In this document: one piece after another, positions 22,990-34,808 of the stretch | How positions within the stretch are numbered: position 1 is the first letter of the stretch | How the letters are laid out: every line of letters starts with the position of its first letter | Source of the DNA: Prosopocoilus inquinatus | Lineage: Eukaryota > Arthropoda > Insecta > Coleoptera > Lucanidae | Assembly (NCBI GenBank): GCA_036172665.1 | Contig: CM069877.1 | Coordinates: forward strand, 10,808,501-10,872,500 | Length of the DNA: 64,000 nucleotides | Direction of reading: 5' to 3' | Made by a program: the position numbers and the translations under genes | Notes under the pieces: model-generated | The model's database searches: none | What the model was told of the DNA's origin: nothing | Seen by the model: the letters and a program-made list of their open reading frames with translations, nothing else

Positions 22990-24239
22990 GCACTCAGTTT
23001 ATTACATTCTCCGACATAATGGCCTCTCTTTCTTTCGTTTAGTTTTCGCGTAAATAGAAACGTTCCCTTGCGTTTGTTGAATGAAAAGTCGGGAGCGAAT
23101 AATTCCCCGGCCCCCCGTTTCGCGTTTCACATTCTCCACCCTCACGTTAGCCCCGACGTAAACGTTAACTGCACGTCCGCATGCAGACGTTAAGGCCAGG
23201 CGTGTCCCGAATGGTCAAACTTATGTCATCACCGGGAGCTGCTAACTGTTTGTGTTTTTGGGAACGGGGGAAGTTTCCCCGACGCCACGTATGCATTATT
23301 AACACGTGCTCCCCCGGCGAGCGACTCGGTTTCTCAAGTGCAAGACGAGCAAGTTCCATTTGCACATCATTAAAGAATCCAAGAAAATAAAATCGTAGCT
23401 CGATTTGCTAAGAGAAAACTAATAATAGAAGAAACGAACATGAGAGTCTCGTTGGAAGACACGCACGCCGCTGATTATTCTCAAAAGTTTACCTGAACGG
23501 GCGGGCTTCTTTTAGAAATTTGGTGCCAAAGAATTTAATTAGTAGGACTGTAAGGGGTGATCCCTCTGCGCGATACGAAGCATTTAACGGTGCTTTTCAA
23601 AGCCTGACGAACTTCATTAATCACGCATTTATAATCAGCAATTTAAATATTGTCTATTTATTTTAATTATTAGGGCTGCAAGAGGCGCCCTCAAAAATTA
23701 ATTACCTCTACAGGCGATAACAAAGTGCAGCAAAGGTCTGCTTCAATGCTTTGCAGCTTAGAGTGATGACATCTACCCCCAAACTTCAGAATTATTCACA
23801 AGCTTCTTTCACAAGCCATAAGAAAAGAAAATTGCCAACGAATGTTTTAAGACACGGAGAAAGCTGTTTAGTTCTGAAGACGAACGACTTCATTGCTTGA
23901 TATCGCGTTTTAATTTTCCTCTTCGATGAATTTTCCGAGTTCCTAAATTTTCTGTCAGTCAATTTTTAACTTTGTTTTAGTTTAAATGCAAAGCACGTGC
24001 GGACGGGGACTGGAAACTCACTTTTCGTCGTCCCTTCTTTTTCCCCAACTCTTTTAAATAATCCGTAGAAAGTCGGATCTCGATTTTCTTTGTTAGTGAC
24101 GCTTCTGGTTTGGTCAGAAGTGAGAAATAGATTTGAGATAGATAGATAAATTTTTTGAGAGAAACGCGAATATTCCGTACAACCTTTGTTAGAAACGGAA
24201 GACACGGATTTTAAATTAAATTGATTACAAAATAAGACA
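22990..24239. other. Unassigned, one imperfect direct repeat
   Basis: A TAATTAGTAGGACTGTAAG block near 23536 and a TAATTATTAGGGCTGCAAG block near 23664 form a diverged direct repeat. No gene seen. Confidence 0.4.
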
Positions 24240-24854
24240 CGCTCGAGATTTGTAGTAACTTCATTCGCGAAATTAATTTCAAACTAAAGAAACTGATAGT
24301 TAAAAAAAAATTAAAATAAAAGAATTAACAAACAATCTTTCGACGAGGAACACATCGCTTAATTATTAGGCTTAGAGACCTGGAATATCGACTTCTTGTA
24401 CGCTCCTGCACCACTTAAGCACTTTTCACCTTCCCGACTTGTAAAAAGAGGGGGATATTTGATGTTGTATCTGCTATGCAAAAAATACCCTTAATTGAGT
24501 GCCTAATTTAGGTTCTCTGATTTGTAAACAAAAAAAAATTGGTTACGATAAATTCATTACCAAAAAAAGAACACACCCGAGAAATGTAGTAACTTCATTC
24601 GCGAAATTAATTTCCAAACAATCTTTCGACGAGAAACATGTCGCTTAATTATTAGGTTTAGAGACCTAGAAGACCGACTTCTTGTACGTTCCTGCACTAC
24701 TTAAGAACTTCGCACCTCCCCGACTTCTAAAAAGAGGGGGAATTTAGATGTTGTATTTGCTATGCAAGAAATACCCTTATTTGATTGTTTAATTTAGGTT
24801 CCATAATTTGTAAAAAGGGATGTTGCATTTGCTATGCAAGAAATACCCTTAATT
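24240..24854 (-). repeat. Two or more tandem copies of the dispersed module/440-bp family, inverted
   Basis: AACTTCATTCGCGAAATTAA, CTTAATTATTAGGYTTAGAG and TATGCAARAAATACCCTTA occur twice in order, offset by about 310 bp, with a third partial copy near 24815. These are the reverse complement of the 720-1000 sequence. The run is split by the insertion at 24855 and resumes at 26465. Confidence 0.75.
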
Positions 24855-26464
24855 AAAGTGACCAGATTTTAATTTGGGTAAGGCGGGACACCCCACCCCA
24901 ACACAACCCACCCAACAAAATAACTGCATTTAAATCAGGGATTCCCAATCTTGTTTAAGCATAGACCCCTGAAAAGAAAAGAAAGTTTCTAACGACCTCG
25001 CAACCTTCCTCTTATTTTAAATTTAATTGTTAAATACTACAATCACGTTAGAATAAAAACTAAAAGTAATTACATAATAAAGAAAAGAAATCAATATTCT
25101 ATTTAGTTTATAATGAATTTCATTAGCCAGACCAGGTTGGTTTGTCATATCAAAGCGCGTCATATTGACTAACATTGACTTGTGTGAAGCGCCATCTATT
25201 ATCCCAAAGTGAAAACTAATTTTGTCGAATGTCAAAAATAAGATTTCGGTTTATAATTTCTTTTTATATTAGATCAAAATTGTGTGAAATCGATGCACGA
25301 TGCGTGTATGTAAGAATCATTCCATCTGTTGTCTCAAAGTGAAAATTATTTTAGTGAAATTTCCTATAAACGCCTTTCACGTCAACGTTTTCCGCAAAAT
25401 CACTGTTTTTTTTTTTTTAAATTTTGGAATGAATAGAATTCACGTACAAAATAAAAATCAAGGCACGATAGGAATTATTGAAACCGCCATCTCTTGACCA
25501 AAAACGAAAACAATTTTATCCAAATATCCCGTAACAGTACATATTTCTTTTTTCGCTGACGTTTTCAGCAATATGCCTATGTATTTTAACCTCGCAGAGA
25601 CTTTAATTCCGCAATTAAATTGAAAAACTAAAGTTAAGTTGAGAAGAGTTCTTCCGGAGCGCCATCTCTTGATCAGTAATGAAAGCTGTTTTTTGTACCT
25701 TAATTTCAAATGGTATGTTGCCGCGTTAACGTTGATACTCTCGTGAATAACTTCTACTTCTGTCTTTGCAGTTTCTTTTTTTTAACCTAATTGAAACTCG
25801 ACACTAAACGCGTCGATGAGAATTATTTAGCGCGCCATCTCTTTGTTCACTTCTCTTCACTTCACTGAAAATGAAAGTTGCCCTAATCGAACATCGAAAA
25901 TGCGATTTCGTCTTCGTACTCAGTAAAAGCTTTTTTTAAAAAAATATATTGGAAACAGAATCTGCGCGGCAAAAACACAGAAATCATTCACAGCGCCATC
26001 TCTTGGCCAAAAGAGAAAACTATTTTATCTTTAAAAAAAAATTAGTATTTTTAACAACTAATTATATTTTCAACGGAAATAAAAAGAAATAAAGAAAGAA
26101 ACTTTAAAAAATGAGCTGAATTTATTACAGGTAGTGAAGGCAGCTCGTTTTCTAAAGTGTTTCGTTTCCGTTTTCATATCTTTCTGCAATTCTTACTAGC
26201 AAAAACTATGCGGAAAGGAAATAAAAACGTTTTCAAAGACGGCTGTGTCCTATTATACAAATGTAAATAGAATAATATAAAATAGATACGATTTAAAAGA
26301 TTCGTAGTCGACCAGAAGACCCCTACATAATAATCTATTCTAGAACGTCTAGAATCTTCAAAGGTGCACTCTTTCCAAAAAGCGGGATTTTTTTAAAAGC
26401 TTTGCGGGACAAACCTGTTAAAAATCGGAACTGACTCGCCAAAATCGGGACGTACGGTCACTTT
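24855..26464. mobile_element. DNA transposon of 1610 bp with a 10-bp target duplication
   Basis: Ends are AAAGTGACC and GGTCACTTT. The exact direct duplication ACCCTTAATT flanks it at 24845-24854 and 26465-26474, and removing the element restores a continuous copy of the host repeat. A 9-10 bp duplication is typical of Mutator-like elements, but the terminal repeat is short and no transposase frame is present, so the superfamily is open. Most of the interior (25190-26040) is a degenerate array of GCGCCATCTCTTGACC units. A CAGGGATTCCCAATC word at 24938 resembles an hAT terminus, but no partner end was found. Confidence 0.75.
25185..26045. repeat. Degenerate tandem array, about 165-bp period
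   Basis: GCGCCATCT variants at about 25190, 25325, 25488, 25660, 25832 and 25997, each followed by a CTTGACC-like word and GAAAACT. Spacing runs from 131 to 173 bp. Related to 18966-19570. Confidence 0.75.
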
Positions 26465-26740
26465 ACCCTTAATTGAGTGCATAAATTAGGTTCCGTGAAT
26501 TGTAAAAAAAGGGGATTTTTGGATGTTGCATTTGCTGTGCAAGAAATACCCTTCACCGAGTGCTTAAATTAGGTTCAATATGGTAATTTCGGTTTCATTC
26601 TTCAAAATTCGAAGAAATTCTTAACCTCCGCTACTCGCTCTGACCTTGTACGCGTTATGATTCATCACTATATTTAATCGCAACAATTTTTTATGGAAAC
26701 AATGAATTGAATATCCGATCCTTTACCTAAATACAGTGTG
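26465..26740 (-). repeat. Continuation of the inverted 440-bp family copy
   Basis: TTGCATTTGCTGTGCAAGAA, CTCTGACCTTGTACGCGTTATG and GAATATCCGATCCTTTAC match, in reverse complement, the 540-820 copy. It continues the host repeat interrupted by the insertion at 24855. Confidence 0.7.
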
Positions 26741-27328
26741 TCTAAGATGAAGTAGGCTACCACCGGTAACTTTCTTATTAGTGAAGATAGAGATTCGGTT
26801 AAATGGCCAATGTTTTGCAGTTTTATACGTTTATTCAGATGCCGTTGAGAAAATTAGAAAATTTCGAATGGTTTCGATAATATTATCGCAGAAAAACTGA
26901 AAATCGCTTTTTTCTTTAAAGTCTAATAACTTCTTAATTATAAGAAATATGAAGAAAAGTTTGATATAAAAGTTACTACGTTTGATAAAATACAGCTGAA
27001 GGTTAAGTCAAAATAAAATTCAAGATGGCGGCTTTCAAGATATTGACAGCAACTTTCTTATTTTAAATAGACGCCTTATTGGATTTTTATACGATCAAAC
27101 AGCATTTACTTTTCTAGTTTCCCCCGTACCTAAATAAAGAAATATATTAAAAAAAAACTTATATTTTTATTTTAAATCAAGCAAGCGAGGAAAAATATAC
27201 TTACAAGAAGAAGAAATAAAGAAATATTCATGACCGGCGAGATTACATAAAGTTTAGCGTCTAACAAAGGCTTTAAATGGTGTACAGATTTCTTCGTCCT
27301 TCCTTCCTCTCTTTCACATTCTAATTAG
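26741..27328. other. Unassigned
   Basis: An ACAGTGTGTCTAAGATG word near 26734 resembles a transposon terminus, but no partner end was found. No gene seen. Confidence 0.35.
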
Positions 27329-27539
27329 TTATCACCAAGGAAAAGAATTCAGGCCACTTGTTCCGCGAACGGTACAAAAATTTAGTACTCGGACTGTATC
27401 AGCCTCGCCCATAACGTGCGAACGCTCGCGTTGCACTCCTTCCCCTCCCACTCAATAATAATTCGAAGCATCGCAAAGTACATTCGATGTAAAAAGCGTC
27501 CAACAGTAAGTGTCCTGAATTCTTTTCCCTGGTTATCAC
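27329..27539. mobile_element. MITE of about 210 bp
   Basis: Left arm TTATCACCAAGGAAAAGAATTCAGG and right arm, reverse complemented, TGATAACCAGGGAAAAGAATTCAGG, about 32 bp each, then CCACTTG/ACACTTA. Interior is unrelated and non-coding. Confidence 0.75.
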
Positions 27540-28880
27540 AAACAAACAATTTTTCAAGCAATAACTTATAAAGTGTGTTTTGCGTGCGACTTTTTTTTAG
27601 GTTCGTTATGTTTTCAGTTCGGACTTAATCGGCCTTCTAAACATGCGCGACGCTTTTGTTCCGCAATTAAAAAAAATAAATAAAAAAAAACAATCACGAT
27701 AAAGCCCCCCGAACATAAAGTGGCCGCAGCTGAAAGAATAATTTACGAGGTCCATTAGGCCCGGCCGAAAAATACGAAATTAAAGCAGCGGCGGCGGCGG
27801 CGGTGGCGACGCTGGCGTCGGGCGGAGGTGACGGATATGGCCGTCATTTTTATCGCGAAATTTGGTTAATACCCGATATTAAGGCGGGTGACATCCGAGC
27901 CAGATGCTCCTCGCGCGCTTATTAAAGCCGCCCCCGGGACGAAACGACTTCCGGAGAATAATGGGGGAGAATTTACCTGACGTTGACAGCACCGGCGGCG
28001 GAGGCGCCGGCGGTGGTCGGCGACGGCAAAAGCGAAAGCACAGGTGCACCGTCCGGAGATTTTATATTAAAATCTGTCACGGTGTTTCCCCTTTTCTGCA
28101 CTTTTCTTTTTATTTCTCTTATGAAAGGACCAGAGAAGAAGGAGAAAAAAAATCGACACTCACCGCCGCCCGGCACAATATTAAAAGAAAAAAATCGCCG
28201 GGATAAAAGCAAAACTTTTAAATTTAACGCTTAGATTAAATGAAATGTGACGACCGAAAGCTTTTCGCTGTCAAACAGTTAAAGCAACCTTCCCAGATGT
28301 AACTCACAATTGCGCTGCAGCTAATGTTACGTATTGCCAGGGAAAGATTTTCTGCTCCTCCTCAATTTGGGTTTTTAGGCGCCTCCATCATCTCACGAAA
28401 GCCCGTTTGCGGTGCACGGTCCGTCAGGGCGAAGGAGTCGATGTTGATTTGATGTCCAGGGGCAACGACGGCGGTTCCAGCTAATGGGAAATCATGACGA
28501 CCGTCGTTGAGGTTCGATTAGGCCCTCGAACTAACGATTTAGTTAACGTCTGAAATTCCAAATCCAGCTCGGCCTACTTATACCCGTTTGTTTGCAAAAA
28601 AAATATGACTTAACTCTGTCGCGAGATAAACCTGAGTACGCGGAATACTTGTGTGCTTGCGTTCCGGTTTCATCACCCGCTGAATTCTGGATTTCGTAAT
28701 TGGAATGTGATTACGCACTGATTACACATAAAGTTTAATAAGTGTGTTAATTATTTCCTTAATTTTGAAATTGTTCTATAAAAAATTTAATCGTGATAAT
28801 TTTTTACGAAGAGGTCCTACGACAATATTTCCGCTCGTTATTCACATTTTAGAGTAAATTTTGACACATATTGTTGTTGT
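27540..28880. other. GC-rich island and flanks
   Basis: Positions 27780-28060 hold GGC/GCG triplet runs and CpG-dense sequence unlike the AT-rich surroundings. Frames of 80-100 codons open on both strands but show no domain and overlap each other. Possibly regulatory DNA. The rest is unassigned. Confidence 0.4.
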
Positions 28881-28884
28881 TTCG

Positions 28885-29985
28885 ACTACGACTAACCGTT
28901 GCTAGAGGGCGAGACGATCTCCGACTTGCTTATTTAGTTCCGACCGGATCGAAAACGTTACGGTTGAGCATCATTATTTACATTTCGTACTAAACTGTGA
29001 GAGTTTAGTGTTTCAGTACGAATACCTTTTGCACTAAACTCTTACAGTTTAGTGCAAAATGTGCTCCACTTGAACACCAAGCCTAGTGCCAAGCTCCGAC
29101 TTGCTTATTTAGTTCCGACCGGAACGAAAGCGTTACGGTTGGGCATCATTATTTACATTTCGCACTAAACTGTGAGGATTTAGTGTTTTAATGCGAATAC
29201 CTTTTGCACTAAACTCTTACAGTTTAGTGCGAAATGTACTTCACTTGACCTCACCAAGCCTAGTGCCAAGATTGGATGTACGGCTGACCGTTGCTAGAGG
29301 GCGAAGCGGTCTCCGACTTGCTTATTTAGTTCCGACCGAAACGAAAGTGTTACCGTTGAGCATCATTCTTTACCTTTCGCACTAATCTGTGAGAGTTTAG
29401 TGTTTCAGTACGAATACCCTTTGCACTAAACTCTTACAGTTCACTACGAAATAAACTTCACTTGAACACCAAGCGTAGTGCCAAGACTGGATGTACGGCC
29501 GACCGTTGCTAGAGGGCGAAGCGGTCTCCGACTTGCTTATTTAGTTCCGACCGGAACGAAAGCGTTACGGTTGGGCATCATTATTTACATTTCGCACTAA
29601 ACTGTGAGAGTTTAGTGTTTTAATGCGAATACCTTTTGCACTAAACTCTTACAGTTTAGTGCGAAATGTACTTCACTTGAACACCAAGCCTAGTGCCAAG
29701 GCTGGATGTACGGCTGACCGTTGCTAGAGGGCGAGGCGGTCTCCGACTTGCTTATTTAGTTCCGACCGGAACGAAAGCGTTACGGTAGGAAGTCATTCTT
29801 CTATCGAAGCTGTAGAAGCGAAAGGGTGGTGGCAGTTTGTTTTTGCTTGGATTGATCAGCCCTCGGTTTTATTAAAGTTATCACATCGAAAGAAGTTTGC
29901 GGAGTTCGTGACGTCACGTACTTCGGGTGTCGTGAAGATTTTTTTCTCAGATTGGAGCTTGCTTTTTGAAGCAAGGTAAGTTTTT
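28885..29985. repeat. Array of about 215-bp units, each with an 80-bp nested palindrome, copy 1
   Basis: Palindromes lie at 28981-29061, 29157-29236, 29375-29452 and 29589-29668. Each pairs CATTTCGCACTAAACTGT with ACAGTTTAGTGCGAAATG at the outside. Each half also contains its own CACTAAACT..AGTTTAGTG hairpin with a 5-nt loop. Between palindromes are CCGTTGCTAGAGGGCGA and CTTATTTAGTTCCGACCG. The 3' flank (29790-29985) with GGAGTTCGTGACGTCACGTA and AAGCAAGGTAAGTTTT is shared with 34620-34805. Confidence 0.9.
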
Positions 29986-31587
29986 TTGTCCTCCATTTGG
30001 TGCTCGACTCGTTCATCTATGTACTTTTCACGATCTTTTTATTTCATTTTCTCCTTTTTAAGCACCTTGTAAGGGGCAAACTTCTGGAAAGAGGCCAGAA
30101 TTGCTACAATAGTTTAGTGACCTTAGTAGGCCCCCGAGTCGTGACGGGATCAGACACGTTTGAGCTGTAGAAGCTTCTCCCTCGTCGTGCCTACGCTTTT
30201 TGTATTGGATCACCTAAGGAAGGAATTGCCGCCCCGAATTGAAACCATCATAAACACGCACCACCTAAGTTCTCCACGTAACAAAATTCTGCGGCGCGGA
30301 GTCGTATGTTCGACTTGTCAGTAGCGTCGCATCGGGTTGGATCGCGGGAATATTTGATAACGTTCCAGCGAAGAGGGGCGCGCGGTTTGATCGTAGTACG
30401 TGGCCAGAGAAGGTTTTGTCCCCTTTTCTTGTGCCATCCATTTTTTAATTTGAGCCATATTGTCACGCGTTGGTCGTCTCCCGCAGGTTACTGTCGGCAA
30501 CCAGACGCGGGGGGGGGGGGTTGCGTAGCTTGGAGGTGAAAAGGGAGTAACAGGGAAACTGCAAACTAACTCATTAAAACAACAAAGATTACCTTTATTG
30601 TTTAAAGATCACAAATACGCATTACGCACATCTTTTATACTGCCAATGTACGTGACGTCATGACCAAATTCCGCAAAACTTTAATTGAACCCGTACTTTG
30701 CTTGGTTGCCGAAAAGTTGGTGTCAGGATTTCCACGTTGTTTCCAATCGTCATTTCTATTAAATTGTCATTTAATTGATTGTGTTTAAATACTTATACAA
30801 TGCCCTAGTTATTTGCGTATTTGCAACTTTGCGGATTCACGCTACAAGTTCATCGCCTGAGTCGTTGCACCAGCAAATCGCTTATCAGCAAATACTCGTA
30901 TTGCATCGCCTCTCGGCCTATGGCTAAGATCAAAGTGTAGTATCTGTTCTTATCAGCTTAATATCTGATACGTCCCGCATGCGGGACCAGTTAAAAAAAA
31001 TACATTTTAAATTAATTAAATACGATTTTCAAATTTTCCGTAATCGTGACAATACTTACCCAATTGTGTCTAGTCATTTTCCTTTTTTTTTTTTTTTTTG
31101 CTTTTGCAATTTTTATTTGTTATCTCTTCCGTGTTGATCGTGATACTGAGAGTATTTACTGGCTCGTTCAGAGCGTCAAAAATATTCTGTGCTGCTTTTA
31201 TTGTCGCGCTTCACGCACAACATTTAATGTATTAACAGTTATTATTTTTTATGTCGGATTATGTAAACCGACGCGGGAGTACTCACGCAGAAGCACTTTC
31301 GCGCATGAGTGTAGCTTTGTAACCTTTAATTCATTAATTAAAATTACGACCGACCACCCCATTGGGGGTTTAGATCTTATACTGAATTTTACGTGGGCGT
31401 TTGCCCTAATAAAGAAATTGTTTCTGTGCAGAAGTAAGTTTATTTGGTAGATAACGCTACGATATTGGACACGTACTCTTTGGGAGAGGTTTCCTAAAAG
31501 TAAAAGATTAAAAAAATGGGGCAGTTTATTACCCTTTTGAGTGTCCTTGCTTCCATGCAGGCCTTATTGCTCAATATTTGGGGTTAT
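29986..31587. other. Unassigned
   Basis: Contains a poly-G run near 30510, a CGTGACGTCATGAC site near 30650 and a poly-T tract near 31083. No gene or repeat recognised. Confidence 0.4.
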
Positions 31588-32105
31588 GTAGTACGGTAGG
31601 TTACGGATTGGTCCAGGTCCTCTCGTTTATGTTGTTAAAGTCAAAACGCGTTAAGCACTCGCTTGTTACGACAAAAGAAAAACGGGACTAGCGTCACCCT
31701 TCACGTTACAATAAGTAAAATAGCTATTGTATTGCTCAATATTTGGGGATGTACGAACGAAGAAGCGGGCCTTGGGAGTTGTACTTTTCGGGAACGATTA
31801 GGGATACACTTTCGCGGCTGCGTATCTCCAGTAATCTTGGGTTACGTAACCACTACTGGGCGGCGGCCTTTTCCGCAACACCCTTAGTGTTTTCCCACGC
31901 CGTCTCCACTGAGTGGGCAGCGTTACGCAATCCGGTTTACAATCGAGGGACCAACCGACCTGGCTTTTGTGATACGGTAGGTTACGGATTGGCGCAGGTC
32001 CTCCCTTTTTTTGTGGTTTGGGTCAAAACGCGCTGGGCGCTCCCTGTCACGACCAAAAAAAAAAAAGGGACGAGCGTCACACTTTTCGTTACAATAAATA
32101 AAATA
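31588..32105. repeat. Direct duplication of about 140 bp, 385 bp apart
   Basis: TACGGTAGGTTACGGATTGG, GTCAAAACGCG, GGGACKAGCGTCAC and CGTTACAATAARTAAAATA occur in order at 31592-31733 and 31977-32105. The long + frames over this region (up to 196 codons) cross both copies and a poly-A run and are not called. Confidence 0.7.
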
Positions 32106-33589
32106 ATAGATACTTACGAAGAGGGCTTGGAGAGCTTCTTAGTGCATGGTTTTCCGGCAGCGCAAAACGTAATTATCCGCTTCGGAGATTTTCCGGGAAC
32201 CCCTTCGAGTCCGGAAGGCGCGCGCGCGCTTAAACGAAGCCAATTAAACAAAAAAAAAAAACCGGCCATATTTCAAGCGCCTCGACAAATGCGTCCCGAC
32301 GTCGTTAACGAAGACGGATCGACCACAAAATAACACACGCCAAACAAAAAAAAAAAAAACTGGAACGCACGCAGAAAAAGTACATGGGGCGCGTTCGGAT
32401 AAAATACAAAATTGATGGCGACGAGAGGCCGGCTAATTGGGCGCCGCCGCCGCACCTTCGACGTCGAATTTTTCGGCCGTCGAAATTGCTTTGTGGTGTG
32501 GGTTTGGGGCGACGCACCGTTCCCGTCGGGGTCTCCCCCGCATGAAATAACGAGCGCCGGCGAACTGCACACAACGGAAGGCAAACAATTATTTGGAATA
32601 CGCCAAATAATTCGGGGGTTAGATTTGTTAATTAGCGACGCGCCCTACGCCACGCTTTTTTATGCAACATTTTTGATTAGGTTAATTAACCGGCATAGTT
32701 TCAGAATTCATTTTTGGCCTGAAGGAAACGCATCGAGAAAATTGGGCGCCACCCTGGCTTCAAACGTGATTAACATGGATCGCCCCACGGACCGCGATCA
32801 CTTTGTTTAGCAAACAGGGTCTTAGTATACAAGATTAGTGCCTCGAGTACAACGTACAACGGCCCTTTCGGTTTACACGAGGGGCATTAAATTGCATTAA
32901 GGTTACCTTGGCCGGACCCTATACATCTCGTGCCTTCAAAATTCGACGTACTACTTGTAGATCCACTCTCATTAAGCGCCGCATCAAAGTAGGTCAGGTG
33001 GGTTTTAATACCGGCATGGCGGTATAATCAAGAACTTTTGCGTAACTTAACGCTTAACCACTTTACCAGCAACAAGAGTTCGAACAAAAATGACGCCGCC
33101 GCCGCCGCTGGACTTAGCTAATAAATAGTTCTTGTGTCTTCGAAATTCGACGTTAATCCGCTCTCGTTGAGCGCCTACACTTCAAACGCGGAGAAGTAGG
33201 TCAGGTGGGGTTTTTAATGCGCGCGATTTAATTTCCGCGCTGTTCTCGTTTCCGTTCGCGAACAAAAGATAACGACACTTTATTGACTATCCGAAATCTC
33301 TCCGCGCGCAGACGGTCTTCCGTTTCGCATTAGGGACGCTTAAGATAATAAAGCCGCACCGGTCCGTTAATTACATTCTTTCTTAATCGCCCGCGCTTCT
33401 CGACTTCCCTGGGGACGAGGGTCGGGCGGGGGAGAAGAGCGACGACGACGGCGAGAAAGAAAGCCGTAAAATTTTAACGGCCATTCTTTCCGGAATTTGC
33501 ATAAAAAATTCTCCGGTGCGAGTATTTTATAGGGGGAGGGGGGAGGGAAATATTGCACAGTGCTGAAGATTATTTTTGCAGAAAAAATG
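32106..33589. other. GC-rich island with homeodomain-type AT cores
   Basis: CpG-rich sequence with GCCGCCGCCGC runs (near 32445 and 33100). In contrast are TTAATTAGC (near 32629), GGTTAATTAACC (near 32680) and paired AATTATTTGG..CCAAATAATT near 32587-32612, the last an inverted repeat. This mix resembles developmental enhancers. A 132-codon + frame (32412-32810) shows no domain. Confidence 0.35.
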
Positions 33590-33760
33590 CAAATGTCGGT
33601 TGTTACGGGTTCATTTTGATTTAGATGGATTACTTCATTCCATCACCACTACCCCTAGCGTGTCAGCTAAACCAGGCCATTGCCGCCGATAGTTTGATTG
33701 TTGCGAATCGTACACTCCAGAACGTTTTCTTTTTTATTTAAACCTCATTAATTCAACTCA
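33590..33760. repeat. Dispersed repeat shared with 35995-36150
   Basis: TGTCAGCTAAACCAGGCCAT plus an upstream GATTTAGAT..ATTACT block occurs at both sites in the same orientation. Confidence 0.7.
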
Positions 33761-34148
33761 CGTTGTGTATTTTTGTCAAATAATTTTATTTTACCCTGTT
33801 ATTGACAATTTAATTCAGCTTTATTATATGAAATTCATTTTAATTCAGTTAATTCAAATTTAATCGTTTCAATTTAAAAAAAAAATTTTCGAATTGTTTA
33901 AGATCACTGTGAGACGAAAGGAAATTTCCTTACGTACGTACCAGTTTATGTTCATGAAATATTTTAACACACTTTTGAACGTTGAATCTAATCCATAGGC
34001 GTCTGCGTCGAGGACGAACGGAAACACAGACTGGCAGAAAAACCCCGACACCCAGAGATTAATTTAAACAAAACTAAATAAAGACGTATATTTTTGTAAA
34101 GAACAGATAAAATAGCGACATCTTACGATCGCTTTTTGACGTGACATT
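33761..34148. other. Unassigned
   Basis: AT-rich. The AGCGACATCTTACGATCGC string near 34116 recurs near 53922 as AGCGACATCCTGCGATCGC. Confidence 0.45.
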
Positions 34149-34149
34149 G

Positions 34150-34808
34150 CAGTAGAACGAGAACGTTACGGTTGGACATCATTATTTACATTTCGCACTA
34201 AACTGTGAGAGTTTAGTGTTTTAGTGCGAATACCTTTTGCACTAAACTCTTACAGTTCAGTGCGAAAAGTACTCCACTTAAACACCAAGTCTAGTGCCAA
34301 GACTGGACGTACGGCTGACCGTTGCTAGAGGGCGAAGCGGTCTCCGACTTGCTTATTTAGTTCCGACCGGAACGAAGGCGTTACGGTTGGGCATCATTAT
34401 TTACCTTTCGCACTAAACTGTGAGAGTTTAGTGTTTTAATGCGAATACCTTTTGCACTAAACTCTTACAGTTTAGTATAAAATGTACTCCACTTGAACAC
34501 CTAGCCTAGTGCCAAGACTGGATGTACGGCTGACCGTTGCTAGAGGGCGAGGCGGTCTCCGACTTGGTTATTTAGTTCCGACTGGGACGAAAGCGTTACG
34601 GTCGGGCATCATTATTCTATCAAAGCAATCGAAGCGTGTTAGCAGGTTGTTTTGTTTGGATTGATCAACCTTCCGTTTTACTAATGCTATCGCATCGAAA
34701 AAAGTTTTTCTGGCTGTTTGCGGAGTTCGTGACATCACGTACTTTGGGTGTCGTGCAGATTTTCTTCAGTTTGGAGCTTGCTTTTTGAAGCAAGGTAAGT
34801 TTTATTGT
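34150..34808. repeat. Nested-palindrome array, copy 2
   Basis: Two units with palindromes at 34189-34267 and 34404-34483, then the same 3' flank as copy 1, ending in GAAGCAAGGTAAGTTTT. Same orientation as copy 1 and about 4.8 kb away. Confidence 0.85.

Noticed and set aside
24937..24960. hAT-like terminus CAGGGATTCCCAATC inside the 24855 element
   Set aside because: No matching opposite end or 8-bp duplication was found.
31743..32333. 196-codon + frame
   Set aside because: Crosses both copies of a direct duplication and a poly-A run; no domain.
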